A DNA stretch of 64,000 nucleotides from an uncultured Winogradskyella sp. (GTDB lineage Bacteria > Bacteroidota > Bacteroidia > Flavobacteriales > Flavobacteriaceae). Location: NCBI RefSeq assembly GCF_947498005.1, contig NZ_CANMIW010000008.1, positions 62,001-126,000 on the forward strand, written 5' to 3'. The position numbers and the translations under genes were made by a program. Under the pieces are notes generated by a model, which made no database searches, was not told the DNA's origin, and saw nothing but the letters and a program-made list of their open reading frames with translations. Shown in pieces: positions 27,969-37,079 of this stretch; position 1 is the stretch's first letter, and each line of letters starts with the position of its first letter.

Positions 27969-28787
27969 TTAGAATTTAATATTGATAGACTCTTGCTCTT
28001 TTAGCTCACCATTATTTTCAGAATAGTACCAAAATCCATCTTGCTTAAATACAATTGCACTTTTTCCTTTTACTAGATAGACATTCTCTGCAGCTGTATT
28101 AAATAGAATCATCACTACTCTGGGCTCAGAGTTTACCAATTGGAACCCATTAGAAATCTCCTGTGCATAGTATTTTTCATTTTTAAAAGTAGTTGATATA
28201 TTTGAAACCACTGCCTTCTCTTCCTTTTTATTTTCAGGTTTGAAGGTGCCTTCTAAAGTAGGTTCTTTTTTTTCTAATTCAAGATCTTTCGTCTTAGCAA
28301 CCACTACTTTAGTTTCTGTCATCACAACTTCCGCTTCTTTATCTTTCTCATCTCCTGAATACTTATATTCTATATTTTGAAATGTTTCAAAAGCATTTCT
28401 TAATGCCTCAACGTAGGCTTTATCATATGTTTTTAAGCGCGATTCACCAACTTTTGAAGTCATTACCACAGCATCATAACAATCCTTGAGTGTCATTTCT
28501 AACTTTGTTTTAAACATTCCACTCTTAGTATTAGACAATTCTACTTTTAGTCCATTACATAATTCACTTTTTAAATTCTCCGGAATTTCATCAGTAAAAT
28601 AAACTTGATATCCATGCTTATTAAATAAAAATTTAGTCAATGAATTTAATTGATACTGATCATCTGACTTTGAAAATTCATATTTTTTTGGAACAATGAT
28701 ATACTTGTAATTATTGATGTCTTTTTGAGCTATTCCATATACACTGATGAGAATAAACGATAGCGTAAAAATTAGTTTCTTGAACAT
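27969..28787 (-). CDS. Secreted protein of unknown function
   Basis: I do not recognise a named family. The 272-residue protein has a clear signal peptide (MFKKLIFTLSFILISVYGIA, cleaved before QKD). The N-terminal half (about 20-140) looks folded, with KYIIVPKKYEFSKSDDQYQL and a helix AYVEALRNAFETFQNIEYKY. A charged low-complexity linker rich in Lys, Glu and Val follows (about 145-200), then a short beta-rich C-terminus. It lies 10 bp after the YjjG-type gene and is the last gene of that run, so probably co-transcribed. Its type is widespread among flavobacterial periplasmic proteins. Confidence 0.75.
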   Translation of the reverse strand: MFKKLIFTLSFILISVYGIAQKDINNYKYIIVPKKYEFSKSDDQYQLNSLTKFLFNKHGYQVYFTDEIPENLKSELCNGLKVELSNTKSGMFKTKLEMTLKDCYDAVVMTSKVGESRLKTYDKAYVEALRNAFETFQNIEYKYSGDEKDKEAEVVMTETKVVVAKTKDLELEKKEPTLEGTFKPENKKEEKAVVSNISTTFKNEKYYAQEISNGFQLVNSEPRVVMILFNTAAENVYLVKGKSAIVFKQDGFWYYSENNGELKEQESINIKF

Positions 28788-28797
28788 AGTATGTCTT

Positions 28798-29484
28798 TTA
28801 TAAATGATTTATTAATGCTTTTAATTCTGTAACGCTTTTAAAGTTCCCTGAGTTACTAAGGTTTTTATAATCAAAATGTATGGTATCCATTCCTATATTA
28901 TGTGCACCTTCAATATCGGCTTCCAGACTATCACCAATCATTATACTTTCTGATGGTTTCGCTTGAGCTAACTCTAATGCAAAATTAAAAATTTTTGGAT
29001 TAGGTTTTTTTACACCTACCATTTCAGAATCAGTAATGGTTTTAAAGTATTGTTTTATATTTGAGGTTGCCATTTTCTTTTCTTGAGCTTCATGGAATCC
29101 ATTGGTAATAATATGGAGTACATACTTTTCCTTTAAATAATTTAGAGTCTCAAAAGTGCCTTCAAATAGATGATTAAACGAAGACAAGTGATCAATATAG
29201 GCATCAGACAAGAGATTGATTAAATCATCTTCAACAGACATATTAACACCATCAAAAGCTTCTTTCAACCTTCCATATCGCAATGCTGACTTGGTTACTT
29301 TTTCTTCTCGATAAAGTTTCCAAAATTTCAAATTTATAGGTTCATAGACTGATAAAAAATCTTTGGTATCAATTTCAATTTTATTCAGTTTAAAAATTTT
29401 ATCAAAAGTTAAACCAGAATTTTTATCAAAATCCCAAAGTGTATGATCTAAATCAAAAAAGACATGTTTTATTCTATTTTTCAT
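28798..29484 (-). CDS. YjjG-family HAD nucleotidase
   Basis: This HAD phosphatase is similar to YjjG, which removes phosphate from non-canonical pyrimidine nucleotides in the cytoplasm. The 228-residue protein has motif I FFDLDHTLWDFD (Asp11 nucleophile, Asp13), motif II IITNGF, motif III Lys in GVKKPNPKIF, and motif IV MIGDSLEADIEGA. Its start overlaps the stop of the preceding deacetylase-like gene by four bases (ATGA), which suggests translational coupling. Confidence 0.88.
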   Translation of the reverse strand: MKNRIKHVFFDLDHTLWDFDKNSGLTFDKIFKLNKIEIDTKDFLSVYEPINLKFWKLYREEKVTKSALRYGRLKEAFDGVNMSVEDDLINLLSDAYIDHLSSFNHLFEGTFETLNYLKEKYVLHIITNGFHEAQEKKMATSNIKQYFKTITDSEMVGVKKPNPKIFNFALELAQAKPSESIMIGDSLEADIEGAHNIGMDTIHFDYKNLSNSGNFKSVTELKALINHL

Positions 29485-30776
29485 TCGGCTGAATCTAATA
29501 CTAAATTGAATAATGACCTAAAACCTTTCCAACGTTCTAAATCGCTAAAAGCATAGTTGTGAAATATGGGAACAAAAGTACCATTTACTGCTTTTATTTC
29601 GTTAATAATTTTTTGTAAATGTTCCGTTTTATCTAATTTTGAATTGTACTTCAATAAGCTAAAATCTAAACATTGGTAAGGGTTGATTCTCAATGGTGTT
29701 TGCACTTCGTAATCTAAATCGTAAAATTGAAAAGGTGTACATGTACCTGCCCTAAAACCCAAAGTGTTAATATAGCCCATGGTAAAATCTTCGTTAATTT
29801 CTAACTCTACCAAGTTACGGTACGATGTAGGTAAATTTAATTTAGAAAACGAGTGACGTACGGCCTTCAAACCGTTATGGGTTATGGCTTCCATTTTAAG
29901 TTTTTCTTTTTTCATAACTTCTACATCATCAAGAGCAAAATAAGATGCCTTTATACCAACATCACAGTAATCTGCAACCGATTTTATTAATGAAACAAAT
30001 TGCTTTTTGTTAGTATTTATATTTTTGTCATATGTAGAATATTCGCCTATTAAAAACAGAACAATGAATTTAAATTTATATTGCTTTTGTTTTCTAATGA
30101 TCCACTTAAAGGTATCGTAAGGATCGCGTTTAAAACCCATTAAAACGGAATATCTAAGATACAATTGCTTTAATTTAAAACGTCTTAAATCGTTTAAGGT
30201 ACCACCAATGGTACGCAACAATCCTTTGTTTTTAAAATAATATGCCACTGGTACATCAATTACTGGTTTTACTTGATATGTACGATTTGGAAACTTATAA
30301 TCTGGAAATCGTTCCTTCAAAACTTCCTTTAATTTATATGCCCAAATATCAATGACTGGTTGATGCAGAAAATTAGATTTATAAGCTACACTTTCCGTAG
30401 CTAAAAAGCGACCGTAATCATCTTTTACGTGCGGTAAATATTCTTCGTATCTACTTAATAAATAAAACGAAGCGGCAAAAATATCAAATGGTAAATCACT
30501 GCGCTCTCCTGTGGCAAAAAAACCTTTTGTATTGCCCCATTGTTGTGAGTTAACTTCAATATCAGACAAGCCAGTCTCAAACAATAATTCATTGCTCCTA
30601 ATAAACAACTCATTACTTAGTGGTTGTTTAGCATAAGACATTTTAAGACTATCATGTGCTATAAAGTCTTCTACTTTAGATGTAAACCGCACTTCAATTC
30701 CTAAGATACGTTTACAAATATGCTTAAACGTATAGGTAACTCTCGGTGTAATTTTATGTGTATAAACTAATAGCAT
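29481..30776 (-). CDS. Polysaccharide-deacetylase-like protein with degenerate active site
   Basis: The protein looks like the flavobacterial family with an N-terminal DUF7033-type domain and a C-terminal NodB-like fold. From the ATG at 30776 it has 431 residues (MLLVYTHKITPRVTYTFKHI); the frame is open for 12 codons more upstream but this start is better. Where active relatives have a metal-binding Asp-x-Asp, it has VIDVPVAYYFKNKG. Where they have His-Pro-Ser-Tyr, it has GIKASY. FRAGTCTPFQFYDLD and the late FHNYAF are kept. It therefore probably binds rather than cleaves sugar, or uses a changed mechanism; this is inference. It overlaps the yjjG-type gene. Confidence 0.75.
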   Translation of the reverse strand: MLLVYTHKITPRVTYTFKHICKRILGIEVRFTSKVEDFIAHDSLKMSYAKQPLSNELFIRSNELLFETGLSDIEVNSQQWGNTKGFFATGERSDLPFDIFAASFYLLSRYEEYLPHVKDDYGRFLATESVAYKSNFLHQPVIDIWAYKLKEVLKERFPDYKFPNRTYQVKPVIDVPVAYYFKNKGLLRTIGGTLNDLRRFKLKQLYLRYSVLMGFKRDPYDTFKWIIRKQKQYKFKFIVLFLIGEYSTYDKNINTNKKQFVSLIKSVADYCDVGIKASYFALDDVEVMKKEKLKMEAITHNGLKAVRHSFSKLNLPTSYRNLVELEINEDFTMGYINTLGFRAGTCTPFQFYDLDYEVQTPLRINPYQCLDFSLLKYNSKLDKTEHLQKIINEIKAVNGTFVPIFHNYAFSDLERWKGFRSLFNLVLDSAE

Positions 30777-30873
30777 ATGGCTTTGCGAATTCCAAAAAGA
30801 TAAAAATAACAAATTCCAAAGTTGAAATAACTAATTTGGTTGGTTATGTTTTCGTTTAATAAAAACAGACGTT

Positions 30874-31572
30874 CTAAAGAATACTTTCATCTGCAAAACT
30901 ATAGTAGGCGCTCTCAGTAATAATTAAATGATCTAATACAGAAATATCTAAACTTTGCGATGCCAATTTTAATTTGCTGGTAATATCCTTATCTGCTTTA
31001 CTTGGTATCAGCGTCCCAGAGGGATGGTTATGTGCAAGGATTAGTGCCACTGCTCCTACTTCAAGTGCATTTTTAAGTACTAATCTTACATCTACTAAAG
31101 TACCTGTAATACCTCCTTTACTTAGTTGATTTTTTTTAATGACTTTATTAGAGTTATTGAGATATAGAATCCAGAATTCTTCATGTGGTAATTCGCCAAT
31201 AATGGGTTGCATAACATTAAATACCGAACGGCTTGAGGTAATTTTATCTAATTGAAGTGCCTCTTCTAACCGTCTTCGCTTTCCTAATTCTAAAGCTGCA
31301 GCAATAGTTATGGCTTTAGCTTCGCCAATACCCTTAAATTCCATTAACTGAGCAAGTGATAATTTCCCTAAAGCATTTAGATTATTATCTACGCTAGCAA
31401 ATATCCGTTTACAAAGAGCCACAGCACTTTCATCTCTATTACCAGACCCAATTAAAATAGCAATCAACTCTGCATCACTTAGAGTTGCTTTTCCTTTGTC
31501 TCTTAGCTTTTCCCTTGGCTGATCATCTAGCGACCAATTTTTAATTGAAAATGAATTTGGATTCCCTGCCAT
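30874..31572 (-). CDS. radC: RadC/JAB-domain protein
   Basis: RadC proteins carry a JAMM metalloprotease-like domain; a role in DNA repair was proposed and then doubted, so the function is open. The 232-residue protein has a helix-hairpin-helix region (about 60-92, LMEFKGIGEAKAITIAAALE) and the JAMM motif AHNHPSGTLIPSKAD (His181, His183, Asp194). Motifs and length are normal for the chromosomal, not phage-borne, form. It is the first gene of a minus-strand run and diverges from the PaiB-like gene. Confidence 0.9.
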   Translation of the reverse strand: MAGNPNSFSIKNWSLDDQPREKLRDKGKATLSDAELIAILIGSGNRDESAVALCKRIFASVDNNLNALGKLSLAQLMEFKGIGEAKAITIAAALELGKRRRLEEALQLDKITSSRSVFNVMQPIIGELPHEEFWILYLNNSNKVIKKNQLSKGGITGTLVDVRLVLKNALEVGAVALILAHNHPSGTLIPSKADKDITSKLKLASQSLDISVLDHLIITESAYYSFADESIL

Positions 31573-31681
31573 GCTTTAAAGATAAAAAATTGTAAATTTC
31601 AAGTATCATTATTTTCAATAATATTACAAACTTTATAATGACATAAATCAATATCTTGAAACAATATCAGGATAATAGCAA

Positions 31682-32275
31682 ATGAACTATCCACCAAAAC
31701 ACCATCAAGACGACAGCCGTGATCATTTAATAGAGGTTATAAAAAACTATCCTTTAGCCACTGTTATTTCAGTTAAGGAAAACCAACCGTTTATAACACA
31801 TTTACCTTTAATTTATGATAATGAAACACTCATTGGCCATATAGATATTTATAATCCTCAGGCACAATTATTGAAAGATAATAAAGACATTACTATTATT
31901 TTTGGAGGTCCAGAATGTTATATCTCTCCTAGTATTTTTTCTACTACTCAATTACCGACATGGAACTATATTAAAGTACATATAAAAGGAAAAGTTGAAG
32001 CTATAGAAGACAAAATGGCTTTAAAAAAATCGTTAATCACAATGACAGAATTTTTAGAAGCGCCCGAACACAACTATGTTTTAGAATCTGAAAATCCTAG
32101 ATTAGACAAAAATTTAAAATACATAGAAATGTTTAAAATTTCCATTACCGATTGGGAAGGAAAATTCAAACTTTCTCAAGATAAAAAACCAAAAGACAAA
32201 GAAACGGCCAAAGCAGAATTAATTAAAGCAAACCAAGAGAGTATTAAACAATTTCTAGATCGTGTTTTTAAATGA
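31682..32275 (+). CDS. PaiB-family FMN-binding protein
   Basis: PaiB proteins have a split-barrel flavin-binding fold; the founding Bacillus member lowers sporulation and protease gene expression. The 197-residue protein has the family start YPPKHHQDDSRDHLIEVIKN, then ATVISVKENQPFITHLPLIY and PTWNYIKVHIKGKVEAIED. No DNA-binding domain is seen, so a direct role in transcription is doubtful. It overlaps the next gene by four bases (ATGA). Confidence 0.85.
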   Translation: MNYPPKHHQDDSRDHLIEVIKNYPLATVISVKENQPFITHLPLIYDNETLIGHIDIYNPQAQLLKDNKDITIIFGGPECYISPSIFSTTQLPTWNYIKVHIKGKVEAIEDKMALKKSLITMTEFLEAPEHNYVLESENPRLDKNLKYIEMFKISITDWEGKFKLSQDKKPKDKETAKAELIKANQESIKQFLDRVFK

Positions 32276-32694
32276 AGATCATCCTAATAATACATTTAGT
32301 TGCTACGATATTCATGACTGGGTTATGCTGGTTTGTACAAATTGTACACTACCCACTTTTTAGAGCTATTGAAAGAAACGAATTCCCTAGTTATGAACGT
32401 AAAAATGTTATTACAGGCTTTATTACAGTTCCTGTTATGGTTATTGAGTTAATTACAGGTCTCATTCTATTGTATCATTTTCAAGATAACTTACACTTAT
32501 TAAATATGGTATTATTAACCTTTATTTGGTTAAGCACTTTCATTTTTCAAGTTCCTATCCATTTAAAATTAATGCAAGAAGGTTCCCCTGAATTAATCAC
32601 GAAAGTGATTAAAACAAATTGGATAAGGACATTAAATTGGACAGCAAGAACACTTTTGCTTGGGTATCTAATTTGGACATTAATCGTTTTTTGA
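32272..32694 (+). CDS. Small integral membrane protein
   Basis: I recognise no named domain with confidence. The 140-residue protein has four likely membrane helices (about 1-22, 45-66, 75-95, 118-138) with short loops, including [18 protein letters not shown] and [12 protein letters not shown]. Its start overlaps the end of the PaiB-like gene by four bases, so the two are translationally coupled and may act together. The His residues in the loops could bind metal or haem; this is a guess. Confidence 0.75.
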   Translation: MKIILIIHLVATIFMTGLCWFVQIVHYPLFRAIERNEFPSYERKNVITGFITVPVMVIELITGLILLYHFQDNLHLLNMVLLTFIWLSTFIFQVPIHLKLMQEGSPELITKVIKTNWIRTLNWTARTLLLGYLIWTLIVF

Positions 32695-32737
32695 CAGGCC
32701 AATAAAAAATCTTATATTAATAGAAAAAAATAGCATT

Positions 32738-33625
32738 ATGAAAGACTTAAAAAAAGAAGATATAAAGCAAGAAGTTTTTGATCTATATGATGATTACGCA
32801 CACAATAAATTGAACAGAAGGCAATTTGTAGAAAAGCTATCGTTATACGCTGTCGGTGGAGTTACGCTTTCTTCGCTAATGAATTTTATGTCTCCAGACT
32901 ATATAAATACGTTATTAGTAAAACCAGATGACCCTACCTTAGATTCTGATTTTATTACCTACGATTCTCCTAAAGGAGGCGGAACTATTAAAGGACTACT
33001 ATCTCAACCAAAGGATAACAAAACAAAATTACCAGGTGTTATTGTTGTACATGAAAACAGAGGATTAAACCCATATATTGAAGATGTTGGCAGACGTACC
33101 GCAAAAGAAGGTTTTATTTCATTAGCACCAGATGCCTTATCTCCACTTGGTGGATATCCTGGAAATGATGATGATGGTAGAGCGATGCAAAAAAAGAGAA
33201 ACCAGCAAGAAATGCTTGAAGATTTTATCGCAGCATATAACTACTTAAAAAACCACGAAAACTGTGATGGTAACGTTGGTGTAGTTGGGTTTTGTTTTGG
33301 TGGTTGGATTTCTAATATGATGGCTGTCCGTATACCAGATTTAGCAGCGGCAGTCCCTTATTATGGTAGACAGCCCGAAGCAGAGGACGCTGCAAAAGTC
33401 ACAGCTCCACTTTTACTTCAATATGGCGAATTAGACACTAGAGTAAATGCTGGTTGGCCAGCTTACGAAGCCATTTTAAAAGAAAACAAAATTGAACACA
33501 CAGCTTATATTTACCCTAATGTTAATCATGGCTTTCATAATAACACAACACCAAGGTATGATAAGGAAGCGGCAACATTATCTTGGCAAAGAACCATTGC
33601 ATTTTTTAAAAAACATTTAAAATAA
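32738..33625 (+). CDS. Dienelactone hydrolase-family protein with Tat-like N-terminus
   Basis: An alpha/beta hydrolase of the dienelactone hydrolase family, close in layout to E. coli YghX. The 295-residue protein has a twin-arginine segment ([16 protein letters not shown], residues 26-41) that suggests Tat export. The catalytic Cys186 lies in GFCFGG, the acid is Asp in GELDTRV, and the His lies in NVNHGFHNN. Natural substrate unknown. It begins 44 bp after the membrane protein gene and lies 2 bp before the next hydrolase, so they likely form one operon. Confidence 0.87.
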   Translation: MKDLKKEDIKQEVFDLYDDYAHNKLNRRQFVEKLSLYAVGGVTLSSLMNFMSPDYINTLLVKPDDPTLDSDFITYDSPKGGGTIKGLLSQPKDNKTKLPGVIVVHENRGLNPYIEDVGRRTAKEGFISLAPDALSPLGGYPGNDDDGRAMQKKRNQQEMLEDFIAAYNYLKNHENCDGNVGVVGFCFGGWISNMMAVRIPDLAAAVPYYGRQPEAEDAAKVTAPLLLQYGELDTRVNAGWPAYEAILKENKIEHTAYIYPNVNHGFHNNTTPRYDKEAATLSWQRTIAFFKKHLK

Positions 33626-33627
33626 AC

Positions 33628-34503
33628 ATGAAGTTCCATGCATTGATTACCAGTTTTATTTTAGCATTTTGCTGTATAATTTCTGCGCAAGAAAAAGAAT
33701 ATAAACCAGTAAAATTCCCTAAAGGTTACACCTCTCAACTTGATGTAGTTTACAAAACCGTTAATGAATGGGAAGGTCGCATAGACTTGTACACTGAGCA
33801 AAATGCAAAAGAGTCAACACCAATTTTACTAAATATTCATGGTGGTGGTTGGAATCATGGCGAAAAAGAATCTCAATCTGGTTTTGGTTCCTTTTTTAAA
33901 AATGGATATGCCGTCGCTAATGTAGAATATCGATTAGTAGATGTTGCTCCTGCACCTGCAGCGATTGAGGACGTGAGATGTGCATTAATCTATATCTACA
34001 ATAATGCGAAAGAATTAAATATAGACACTAATAAAATAGTCATAATGGGTGGATCTGCTGGAGGACACTTGGCACTTATGGCAGGACTACTTGGCAACAA
34101 TTCAATCTACGATGAAGATTGCACATACAAAGGCGAAATAAAGATAGCAGCTATTATAAACAAATATGGTGTTACCGATTTAGTACCACTTGCAAAATGG
34201 AAGTCTGCCAAACGATGGTTGGGAAAGAACTATCTCGATGCAGAGTTCACACAATCCGTGTCTCCATTGTATTATGTTACCGAAGACAGTCCTCCAATAT
34301 TTATTGTGCATGGCGATGCAGATCCCATTGTTCCTTATTCACAATCCGTGAAACTTTATGAAGCTTTAGTTAACAACAACGTCGTTACAGAATTTTTATC
34401 CATTCCGAATGGTAAACATGGTAAATTTAAAAACGAAGATAAAAAACTATTTAGAACAAAAATGTGGCAATTTCTTAAAGAACTCAACTTATCCAATTTC
34501 TAA
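33628..34503 (+). CDS. Secreted alpha/beta hydrolase (esterase, hormone-sensitive-lipase-like)
   Basis: The 291-residue protein has a signal peptide (cleaved near ISAQEK, residue 20) and the features of BD-FAE/HSL-type esterases. The oxyanion motif is HGGGW (71-75) and the nucleophile Ser143 lies in GGSAGGH. The Asp is in HGDADPIVP and the His in NGKHGKF. It probably hydrolyses a short ester in the periplasm or outside; the substrate is not evident. It lies 2 bp after the dienelactone hydrolase gene. Confidence 0.87.
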   Translation: MKFHALITSFILAFCCIISAQEKEYKPVKFPKGYTSQLDVVYKTVNEWEGRIDLYTEQNAKESTPILLNIHGGGWNHGEKESQSGFGSFFKNGYAVANVEYRLVDVAPAPAAIEDVRCALIYIYNNAKELNIDTNKIVIMGGSAGGHLALMAGLLGNNSIYDEDCTYKGEIKIAAIINKYGVTDLVPLAKWKSAKRWLGKNYLDAEFTQSVSPLYYVTEDSPPIFIVHGDADPIVPYSQSVKLYEALVNNNVVTEFLSIPNGKHGKFKNEDKKLFRTKMWQFLKELNLSNF

Positions 34504-34516
34504 GTCAAACCCATAT

Positions 34517-35155
34517 TTATTGAACCACATAAGACACCAAACGTCTTTTTATTTTTGGTACTTCTTCACTCATCAGAGAAGATGTATCATAAACTAAACC
34601 GATACCATCGACATAAAAAAAGTGATCTAAAGCATTAGCTTGTTCGCCATTTGATTGTATGGCATAGCGTTGAGAATATGTACTTTCAAACGTAACTGCT
34701 TCTACTGTAATTTCGTTATCTACAGCAACTAATTGATCGTAAATTGTCGCAAAACCGAGTTCTGCGCTTGTTCTGGCAGAGAAATCATTATTGGCATATT
34801 TAACTTTTCCGGTTTCCCAAATCAGATAACCTACAGAATCTCTTAATAATTCAAAATGTTCACCATTAGGATTACAAAATGCTATGCCGTTTTCATTGCC
34901 TGTAGTTAATTGTCTAAATTTATAATACGTATTTCCGTTAACTAACTCTGTACCAACTATACTCACAGAATCTATGACGTTTATCTCATCATATTCTTGG
35001 GTGCTATTATTATACTTGTAGTTTTTATAGACCCATTGATTACCAACGGTAAGTGCGTAAAAATTAGAATCAGGATTTTGGAAATTCTCATCAGTATCAG
35101 TAGCACAAGACGATACTAAAAAGGCGAAAACAAAGGCATAAACAATTCGTTTCAT
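34517..35155 (-). CDS. Lipoprotein of unknown function
   Basis: The 212-residue protein has a lipobox ending VSSC (Cys17), so it is a lipoprotein. The rest is beta-rich with repeated aromatic positions (NFYALTVGNQWVYKNYKYNN, TYYKFRQL, HFFYVDGIGLVYDTSS). The GNQWVY and GIGLVY motifs are seen in many Bacteroidota surface or periplasmic lipoproteins of unknown role. It is convergent with the esterase gene (13-bp gap) and divergent from the dihydrouridine synthase gene. Confidence 0.75.
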   Translation of the reverse strand: MKRIVYAFVFAFLVSSCATDTDENFQNPDSNFYALTVGNQWVYKNYKYNNSTQEYDEINVIDSVSIVGTELVNGNTYYKFRQLTTGNENGIAFCNPNGEHFELLRDSVGYLIWETGKVKYANNDFSARTSAELGFATIYDQLVAVDNEITVEAVTFESTYSQRYAIQSNGEQANALDHFFYVDGIGLVYDTSSLMSEEVPKIKRRLVSYVVQ

Positions 35156-35332
35156 AACTTTAGTGATTGATTATTGGTTGAAACGTAGAACTGCTTTATG
35201 CGCGATTGGTTAAGGATTGTTACTTTTACCAACGTAAAAAAATTAAATTTATTATTACGGCATCAAGATTTGACTTTCTGAAATAATTCAACGACATTCG
35301 TTTCTTAACTTCCATAAAAATCAGCACCTAAA

Positions 35333-36277
35333 ATGTCAATTACACTTTTATCATCGCCATTACAAGGGTTTACTGATTTTAGATTCAGAAATGCATTTAA
35401 CCACTATTTTGGCGGCATTGACACTTATTATGCACCATATATAAGATTCAACAAAAAGTTAATTATAAAGAACTCTTATCAACGCGATTTAAAAATAGAA
35501 CACAACACAGAACTCGAGGTTATTCCGCAAATAATGACTAATAATGCAGATGAGTTTCTGTTTGTGGTAGACTACATTCAAGAATTGGGTTATAAAGAAT
35601 TGAACTGGAATTTAGGTTGTCCTTACCCAATGGTCACTAACCGAGGAATGGGTTCCGGTTTAATTTGTGATCCTGAAAAAATTAATCACATTTTAGATCG
35701 TGTGCATTCTGAAACAGATATTTTAGTATCCATGAAAATGCGAATGGGTTATGACAACCCTGAAGAAATCTTACATGCCTTTCCTATTCTAGATGCTTAT
35801 CCATTAAAGAATATTGCTATACATGCTCGCATTGGTAAACAACTTTATAAAGGCGGTGTTAATTTAGATGCTTTTCAAAAATGTATAGAAAGCACCAAAC
35901 ACAAATTGTACTATAATGGCGATATTACTTCTGTTGCTAAATTAAAAGCGATGCAAACTAGATTTCCTAGTATAGATCATTTTATGATTGGCAGAGGACT
36001 CATAGCAGATCCGTTTTTACCAAGTATGATCAAAAATGACACTACAGAACATCCTAAAAACCGATGGGATATCTTTAGAGAGTTTCATGACACTATTTAC
36101 CATCAATACGATGAAGCCTTATCAGGACCAACACCAATAAAAATGAAAATGCAAGGCTTCTGGGAATACTTTGCGCAGTCGTTTTCTAATCCACAAAAGA
36201 CGTTTAAGAAAATTAAAAAAGCGAATAATCCAAGAGCTTACCAACAAGCTGTTGCTGAGATTTTAAAGAATGGATAA
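35333..36277 (+). CDS. dus: tRNA-dihydrouridine synthase
   Basis: Dus enzymes reduce uridine in tRNA using FMN and NADPH. The 314-residue protein starts with LLSSPLQGFTDFRFRNAF, has the catalytic Cys96 in NWNLGCPYPMVTNRGMGSGL, and the FMN-phosphate-binding region DHFMIGRGLIADPFLP. Length and motifs are nearest the DusC group, but the subgroup is not certain. The 177-bp upstream gap shows no clear promoter box. Confidence 0.88.
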   Translation: MSITLLSSPLQGFTDFRFRNAFNHYFGGIDTYYAPYIRFNKKLIIKNSYQRDLKIEHNTELEVIPQIMTNNADEFLFVVDYIQELGYKELNWNLGCPYPMVTNRGMGSGLICDPEKINHILDRVHSETDILVSMKMRMGYDNPEEILHAFPILDAYPLKNIAIHARIGKQLYKGGVNLDAFQKCIESTKHKLYYNGDITSVAKLKAMQTRFPSIDHFMIGRGLIADPFLPSMIKNDTTEHPKNRWDIFREFHDTIYHQYDEALSGPTPIKMKMQGFWEYFAQSFSNPQKTFKKIKKANNPRAYQQAVAEILKNG

Positions 36278-36361
36278 GCGTATAGTCTTTAAAAATTTAG
36301 CTATATTTCTTCCGTATATTAATTATAAAACGGTCGCATTCGAATTCAAATAATAAAAAAA

Positions 36362-36988
36362 ATGGAATTTGATAAAAACATCTTATCCTTTTTAAAGCCT
36401 AAATTAATAGAGGAATTAAATGATAAATCTTTACTAAAAGAATTTCCAAAAGGCACTGAAATTTTAAGAGAAGCACAATACGTAAAAGTGTTGCCTATTG
36501 TACTCAATGGCCTTGTTAAGGTTTACTCTAGATTTGACGAAAAAGAGCTACAACTCTATTACATAGAGCCTGCTCAAAGTTGTGTAATGACATTCTATGC
36601 TGCTCTTAAAAATACGCCGAGCAAAGTATGTGCTACAACAGAAGAAGATTCAAAAATATTACTAGTACCTGTTGAATATCTACCTATTTGGCTTAAAGAA
36701 TATCCAGATTTCAATGAACTCTTTTTCAATCAGTTTAATTTACGCTATTCCGAATTATTAGATACCATTGGTCATTTACTCTTAGATAAAATGGACAAAA
36801 GACTGTATGACCACATTAAAAAGAAAACGGAACTAACGAATAGTAATTCTATTAAAATGAGTCATAGTCAACTAGCAAACGAACTCGGCACTGCAAGAGA
36901 AGTTATTACTCGAGTTTTAAAAAAGCTTGAAACTGACGAAAAAGTGGTTCAAAATTCTGGCGAAATAAAAATTATCAACGACTGGTGA
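36362..36988 (+). CDS. Crp/Fnr-family transcription regulator
   Basis: The 208-residue protein has an N-terminal cyclic-nucleotide-binding-like barrel (about 10-110) and a C-terminal winged helix. The recognition helix LGTAREVITRVLKKLE (175-190) keeps Arg179, Glu180 and Arg184, which align with the DNA-contacting Arg180, Glu181 and Arg185 of E. coli CRP, so GTGA half-sites are expected. The FNR iron-sulfur cysteines are missing, but Cys74 and Cys90 could sense redox state or thiols. The stop codon overlaps a GTGA-N6-TCAC site in front of the DUF2892 gene. Confidence 0.9.
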   Translation: MEFDKNILSFLKPKLIEELNDKSLLKEFPKGTEILREAQYVKVLPIVLNGLVKVYSRFDEKELQLYYIEPAQSCVMTFYAALKNTPSKVCATTEEDSKILLVPVEYLPIWLKEYPDFNELFFNQFNLRYSELLDTIGHLLLDKMDKRLYDHIKKKTELTNSNSIKMSHSQLANELGTAREVITRVLKKLETDEKVVQNSGEIKIINDW

Positions 36989-36998
36989 CTACAGTCAC
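36985..36998. promoter_or_regulatory. Predicted Crp/Fnr operator (GTGA-N6-TCAC)
   Basis: GTGACTACAGTCAC is a 14-bp inverted repeat with the exact core and spacing of the CRP consensus. Its centre is about 42 bp upstream of the start predicted from the -7 box at 37021-37028, the usual class II activator position. It overlaps the stop codon of the Crp/Fnr gene. Confidence 0.6.
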
Positions 36999-37020
36999 TG
37001 CACAGCTTAAAAATGCCCAT

Positions 37021-37044
37021 TACTTTTGTCTTGCAATGATGCAA
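37021..37044 (+). promoter_or_regulatory. Promoter (-7 box TACTTTTG) and start-site palindrome of the DUF2892 gene
   Basis: TACTTTTG (37021-37028) fits TANNTTTG. No TTTG lies 19 bp upstream, as expected of an activator-dependent promoter. TTGCA-N4-TGCAA (37031-37044) is a second perfect inverted repeat that covers the predicted start and could bind a repressor or the same regulator. Confidence 0.5.
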
Positions 37045-37079
37045 CAACATTTAAAATTTACATAAGATGAAAAAAAAAC

